DNA of 56,692 nt from Rhodobacter sp. (GTDB lineage Bacteria > Pseudomonadota > Alphaproteobacteria > Rhodobacterales > Rhodobacteraceae). The position numbers and the translations under genes were made by a program. Under the pieces are notes generated by a model. That model was not told where the DNA came from, ran no database searches, and saw only the letters and a program-made list of their open reading frames with translations. The stretch lies in contig JAIXRW010000067.1 in the NCBI GenBank assembly GCA_027484985.1, forward strand, positions 1 to 56,692, in the 5' to 3' direction. The stretch's first letter is position 1. Every line of letters starts with the position of its first letter. Below are positions 52,701-56,692 of the stretch, in pieces.

Positions 52701-54590
52701 TCAGCCCCGTTTCATCAGCGGAATCGGGTCGGGCGCCAGCGCGGGGTCGGGCGGGGCGCCTTTGTCCGCGCCCGACCCATCGCCTTGCGACAGGCCCGCC
52801 GCCTCTACCATGCGGCGGAACCGGTCCGACTGGGCATAAAGCGTATCCCAGGCTTCAAAGCCCGCAACCGCGCCCTTTTCCATCAGCAGGATGCGGTCGC
52901 AATCGCGCAGCGTGCTCAGCCGGTGGGCGATGAACAGCACGGTGTAACCGGCATCAAGGCTGTTGACCGCGTGCATCACCTCGGCCTCGGTCACGCCGTC
53001 AAGCGCGCTTGTCGCTTCGTCAAAGACCAGCAGCGATGCCTTGGCATAAAGCGCGCGTGCAATGCCGATGCGTTGCTTTTGCCCGCCCGACAGCCGCGTG
53101 CCACGTTCCCCGACCTCGCTTTCCCATTGCGCGGGAAGGCTGTTCACGAAATCCTCCAGCCGGGCCATGCGGCCACAATCCATGGCGCGGTCGCGGTCGA
53201 TCCGGTCGGTCGGCACGCCAAAGGCGATGTTTTCAAGGATCGTGCCTTCTTTCAGGAAAATCTCCTGCGGCACATAGCCAAGGCTGCGCTGCCAGCTGCG
53301 CCGGTTCGCCGCATCAAGCCCCACACCATCCACGGTGATCCGCCCCGTCTGGGGCTGCAACAGCCCAAGCACCAGATCGACAAGGGTGGTCTTGCCCGCG
53401 CCGGTCAGTCCGACAATCCCGATCCGCTCGCCCGCCCGGATCGACAGCGAGACATTGTTCAGGCTGGGTTTCGCGGCGGTGCGATAGCGAAAGCTGACCC
53501 CTTCCAGCCGCAATTCCTGCGTCAGCGCCATGGTCCCGTCGCGGGCGCCATCGCCATCCACCGGCGTGACGGGGCGGGCCAGCTCTTCGGCCACCCGAAC
53601 CACGATCGCGGCCCCCGCCTTCAGCCGCGTGGCATTGGTATAAACCTGCCCCAGCGCGGGCAGCATCCGCTGGCCGGCAAAGGCAAACACCCCCAGAATC
53701 GGCAAAAGCGATGACAGGGTCGCGGTGTCTTCCTGGGTGCTGATGATGATCAGACACAACAGGATGATCCCGGCAAAGGCCGTTGTCTGCACGATCACAC
53801 GCGGCGCTTCGGACACCACGTTGGTATAGGTGATCGCATCTGCCAACCGGTCCGAGGCCTTGGTGTAGCGCCCGACATAGCCGGTTTCATGCCCAGAAAG
53901 CTTGACCTGCTTGATGCCGCCAAAGGCCTCGATCACCGTGCGTGACCGGTCTTCGTTGGCCGAGATACGGCGCGTGCTCATGCGGGTGATCATCTTGGAA
54001 CTGGTCAGATAGGACAGCGCATAGATCCCGCTCAGCACGATGATGCTGGACACCGCGATCACCGGATTGACAAAGCACACCAGCAAAACCAGCGCGATCA
54101 CCGTCAGCAGCGAAGATATGCAATTGGCAGCGGGAAGGAAGAAATGGTCCATCACTTGGGCCGCCTCGGTCAGCACCATATTCGACAGCTCGCCGCTGTG
54201 ATGGTCCAGAAAGAACTCGTAAGGTTGGCGCAATTGCGCCGAAAGCACCCGCGTGCTGGTCACCACGGCGACATGGGTGGAAAAGGCATGCAGCCAATAG
54301 GTCCGTACGATTCCGCCGATTCCCGCAATGATAATCGCCGCCAGCGCGAACACCCCCAGCGCCATCATGGTCGGATAGCCCGGCGCCACGCCCAGCCAGT
54401 CCATCATCTGCGCCACGCGCCCCGTGCCCACCGCAGTGTCGGGCGAGGCGATCACGCTCAGAAACGGCAAAACCGCAGCGACCATAGCGGTTTCAAGCAC
54501 CGAAGCGATGACAAACACGGTCAGAACCGGCCACACACGGCGACGGTCCCTTGGCAACAGCAATGACCACGCCGCTTGGAAACTTCCCAA
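52701..54590 (-). CDS. ABC exporter, permease and ATPase fused (PglK/MsbA-like)
   Basis: 629 residues. Six-helix permease domain with VLETAMVAAVLPFLSVIASP in TM1, as in PglK-type lipid-linked oligosaccharide flippases. The ATPase domain has Walker A IVGLTGAGKTTLVD, Q-loop GYVPQEIFL, signature LSGGQKQRIGIARAL, Walker B LLVFDEATSALDG and switch FIAHRLSTL. No TTG/ATG choice upstream has a better signal than TTG 54590, which lies seven bases after AGAGG; the frame is open another 100 codons without coding character. Likely moves a lipid-linked glycan to the periplasm, since no Wzx is present. Confidence 0.87.
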   Translation of the reverse strand: MGSFQAAWSLLLPRDRRRVWPVLTVFVIASVLETAMVAAVLPFLSVIASPDTAVGTGRVAQMMDWLGVAPGYPTMMALGVFALAAIIIAGIGGIVRTYWLHAFSTHVAVVTSTRVLSAQLRQPYEFFLDHHSGELSNMVLTEAAQVMDHFFLPAANCISSLLTVIALVLLVCFVNPVIAVSSIIVLSGIYALSYLTSSKMITRMSTRRISANEDRSRTVIEAFGGIKQVKLSGHETGYVGRYTKASDRLADAITYTNVVSEAPRVIVQTTAFAGIILLCLIIISTQEDTATLSSLLPILGVFAFAGQRMLPALGQVYTNATRLKAGAAIVVRVAEELARPVTPVDGDGARDGTMALTQELRLEGVSFRYRTAAKPSLNNVSLSIRAGERIGIVGLTGAGKTTLVDLVLGLLQPQTGRITVDGVGLDAANRRSWQRSLGYVPQEIFLKEGTILENIAFGVPTDRIDRDRAMDCGRMARLEDFVNSLPAQWESEVGERGTRLSGGQKQRIGIARALYAKASLLVFDEATSALDGVTEAEVMHAVNSLDAGYTVLFIAHRLSTLRDCDRILLMEKGAVAGFEAWDTLYAQSDRFRRMVEAAGLSQGDGSGADKGAPPDPALAPDPIPLMKRG

Positions 54591-55717
54591 AGAATGACCT
54601 CTTTTGGAAACGGTTAGGGGGCAGGCGGGCAAAATTTCCCGCACTGGTTTTCCGCTTCTACATGATCGTAACGCCGCGGCCAATCCGCATCTGGCGCGGT
54701 TCCGGCCATACGCGCGGTTTTCGCCTGTCGCTTGCCGCCGTTTGCCAACAGTTACCTTCTGTTGCGTCATCCGGGTCGTGCCTGCCCGCCTGCTTGGCCC
54801 TGCCGGCACGGCGCTTCGCCAGACCATCGCAATCGTCAACGCCCCGCTGCGTCTGATCGGCCCGAACGGGGCCATGCCTGATGTCCGCACGCCCTTTAGG
54901 CGCCACTAGACCCGGCAAGGGACCAGCCCCTGACGCGGTTCCGACGGCCCGTTGCACCCGCTGGCGCACCGCACCATGATCAGGGTCAAAACTTGGGGCG
55001 GGTGGAACGCCTGCACCCATGGCCGCGCCAAACGCCGGGTCCGGCGCATATTCCGGTCACAGCGGCGGACCAGGCCGCCTTGGTCTGCCGTCGTCGGGCG
55101 GCGGTCGCGCTCGGCACCCCGCCGATAAGGCCAGGCCGCTTCGGCGCAATGCGGGCCAGATCGACGCCCCAAACGCGACAGTCCCGCCTGTGGACTGCGG
55201 CGGCACGGGGCAGGATCATCTTGATCACGCCGATGTCGATGCCGACCGTCACGGGTCCGGCACCCTGATCTGCACGCTGGCGGCCATACCCGATAAGCTT
55301 GTGACGACCAAGGTGCCCCTTCTGTTTCCCAAGGTCGCGCTTCGGCGTTGCGCATGTCGCCGCCGTGCCGCATCGGGGTGGTTTCCCTACGCCGGACAGA
55401 TCGGCTATACGCAGGTTACCGAGGTTACCGAAACGGTGCAGGCAGCCCACGGACGATCGTTTGGGCGGCACCCCCTGATCGACCAGTGTCGCGGCTTGGC
55501 GCGTCCCGTTCCGGGCGTCGTCACGGCGTAAGGGGCGTCTCGCTCGCGCAGCGGCCCTTCGGTCTGGCCCGGAGATGGTAACCGCAGCGGGGAAGCTTGG
55601 TGATCAAGGCCATTTTCCTGTGCGCTATATGTGTCATAAGTCGTCGAAACGGCGAATATCGGGGCGTGGTCTGGCGTGAACACCCCATTGCGCGAACGGA
55701 TTGAAGATACAAGAAAA
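54591..55717. other. 1.1-kb stretch without a recognisable gene
   Basis: I read all six frames. Open frames of 100-170 codons exist on both strands (for example 54906-55471 on minus and 55019-55531 on plus). All have shifting, Arg/Pro/Gly-rich composition without a domain, signal or ribosome binding site, and they mutually overlap. A GGTTACCGA direct repeat lies near 55415-55432. The last 120 bases become AT-rich and probably hold the dusA promoter. It may be a decayed gene or a regulatory spacer; no transposase motif or terminal inverted repeat was found. Confidence 0.5.
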
Positions 55718-56692
55718 ATGACAGAAAATCAATCACATAGACTGTCCGTGGCCCCGATGATGGACTGGACTGACCGCCATTGCCGCTATTTCCACCGGCT
55801 GATGACGCGGCGGGCGATGCTTTATACCGAAATGGTCACCGCGCCTGCCGTCATCCACGGCCCGAAGGACCGGCTTTTGGGTTATTCCGATGCCGAACAT
55901 CCCGTGGCCTTGCAACTTGGCGGGTCCGACCCTGCCGAACTGGCGGCAGCGGTGCGGCTGGCGCGGCCCTTCGGCTATGACGAGATCAACCTGAACGTGG
56001 GCTGCCCGTCCGACCGCGTGCAATCGGGCTGTTTCGGCGCGGTGCTGATGGAGCGGCCCGCGCTGGTGGCCGATTGCGTGGCCGCGATGCGCGATGCCTC
56101 GGACGTGCCCGTTACGGTGAAATGCCGGATCGGGGTCGATGACCAGAACCCGGATAAGGTGCTGCCCGATTTTCTGCAAAAGGTCAGCGCGGCAGGTGTC
56201 ACCTATTTCATCATCCACGCCCGCAAGGCATGGCTGCAAGGCCTGTCGCCCAAGGAGAACCGCGAAATCCCGCCGCTCGATTACGGTCTGGTCCAGCGGA
56301 TGAAGGCGGAATTTCCGCATCTGACCATCTGCATCAACGGTGGTGTGACCACGCTTGCACAGGTGCGCGACCTGCTTGATACGGGGCTAGACGGGGTAAT
56401 GGTGGGGCGCGCCGCCTATCACGATCCGGCCTCGGTGCTGATCGGGGCCGATGCGCTCTGGTCCGAGGGCGGGGGGCTTGACGCCTTTGGCGTGGTCGAG
56501 GCGATGAAACCCTATATCGCCGCCCATCTGGCAAGCGGCGGCAGGCTGCACCAGATCACCCGCCACATGCTGGGCCTGTTCCACGGCCGCCCCGGCGCGC
56601 GCGGCTGGCGGCGCGTGCTGTCCGAAGGCGTGGCAAAACCCGGCGCCGACCTTGGGCTGATCGACGCCGCCTTGGCCGAGGTCAGCCGCGCC
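55718..56692 (+). CDS. dusA: tRNA-dihydrouridine(20/20a) synthase (5' part, partial)
   Basis: 325 codons visible without a stop; the gene leaves the window. Start ATG 55718 gives MTENQSHRLSVAPMMDWTDR, and the continuation with HCRYFHRLMT is typical of DusA. FMN/TIM-barrel signatures: NLNVGCPSDRVQSGCFGAVL with the catalytic Cys in GCPS, VTVKCRIGVDDQ, FIIHARKAWLQGLSPKENRE and NGGVTTLAQVRDLL, then GLDGVMVGRAAYHDP. Reduces U20/U20a in the D loop of tRNAs. The frame is intact to the last base. The upstream AT-rich segment (55600-55717) should hold its promoter. Confidence 0.95.
   Translation, partial: MTENQSHRLSVAPMMDWTDRHCRYFHRLMTRRAMLYTEMVTAPAVIHGPKDRLLGYSDAEHPVALQLGGSDPAELAAAVRLARPFGYDEINLNVGCPSDRVQSGCFGAVLMERPALVADCVAAMRDASDVPVTVKCRIGVDDQNPDKVLPDFLQKVSAAGVTYFIIHARKAWLQGLSPKENREIPPLDYGLVQRMKAEFPHLTICINGGVTTLAQVRDLLDTGLDGVMVGRAAYHDPASVLIGADALWSEGGGLDAFGVVEAMKPYIAAHLASGGRLHQITRHMLGLFHGRPGARGWRRVLSEGVAKPGADLGLIDAALAEVSRA

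Noticed and set aside
52095..53714. 539-codon plus frame opposite the ATP-grasp and ABC genes
   Set aside because: It crosses the boundary between two well-supported minus-strand genes and has shadow composition.
24287..54590. Genomic island integrated at tRNA-His
   Set aside because: The EPS region begins right after the tRNA, but I found no integrase gene and no second copy of the tRNA 3' end near the far edge, so site-specific integration is not supported.
54906..55531. Degraded transposase in the 1.1-kb spacer
   Set aside because: No DDE-type motif, terminal inverted repeat or target duplication could be found; the overlapping frames look random.

Overview
The window is high-GC chromosomal DNA of an alphaproteobacterium, most likely of the family Rhodobacteraceae. 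I infer this from five things: protein sequences typical of that family, a nuo operon interrupted by small non-Nuo genes, the order nuoN-birA-coaX-rnj, a tRNA-His without the encoded G-1 and with A73, and three copies of an intergenic element built on ACCCCC-GAG-(G)ATATTT. No species can be named from the sequence alone.

Region 1 (1-15432, all +): the 3' part of the complex I operon, from the end of nuoF through nuoG, H, I, J, K, L, M and N. Six extra genes lie between the nuo genes: a DUF5333-like secreted protein, a 59-residue protein, two lipoproteins, a 71-residue coiled-coil protein and a carboxymuconolactone-decarboxylase-like protein. birA, coaX and rnj (RNase J) follow without a gap and close the transcription unit.

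Region 2 (15433-24300): housekeeping genes. They are a DEAD-box helicase (-), an OsmC protein, a class III aminotransferase resembling taurine:pyruvate aminotransferase, the riboflavin genes ribE, ribBA-like (its GTP cyclohydrolase II half lacks the zinc cysteines) and ribH, then nusB, a small membrane protein, mmcB, a DUF6324-like gene and tRNA-His. A candidate small RNA with a good promoter and a closing helix lies on the minus strand near 23.2-23.3 kb.

Region 3 (24510-34326): a surface-glycan and peptide-modification block. It holds a two-domain GT32/Anp1-like glycosyltransferase, a GT4, a GT25 and a DUF6270-like protein. A compact overlapping operon follows: radical SAM, PqqD-like chaperone, HPr-kinase-like protein, two GT2 enzymes and an NTP_transf_5-type nucleotidyltransferase. 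This cassette is the best candidate in the window for an undescribed system.

Region 4 (34578-54590): an exopolysaccharide/capsule locus. It has wza, wzb and wzc, a WecA-like initiating transferase, yjbH, yjbF and a yjbE-like small secreted protein. Next come a sulfotransferase, four GT4 glycosyltransferases and an EpsG/Wzy-type polymerase. On the opposite strand are three tandem paralogous TupA-like ATP-grasp ligases and a PglK-like ABC exporter. No Wzx flippase is visible, so the ABC exporter is the candidate flippase. The picture is a sulfated, possibly amide-decorated polysaccharide built on undecaprenyl phosphate and exported by a Wza/Wzc machine.

Region 5 (54591-56692): about 1.1 kb without a recognisable gene, then the 5' part of dusA, which is open at the window end.
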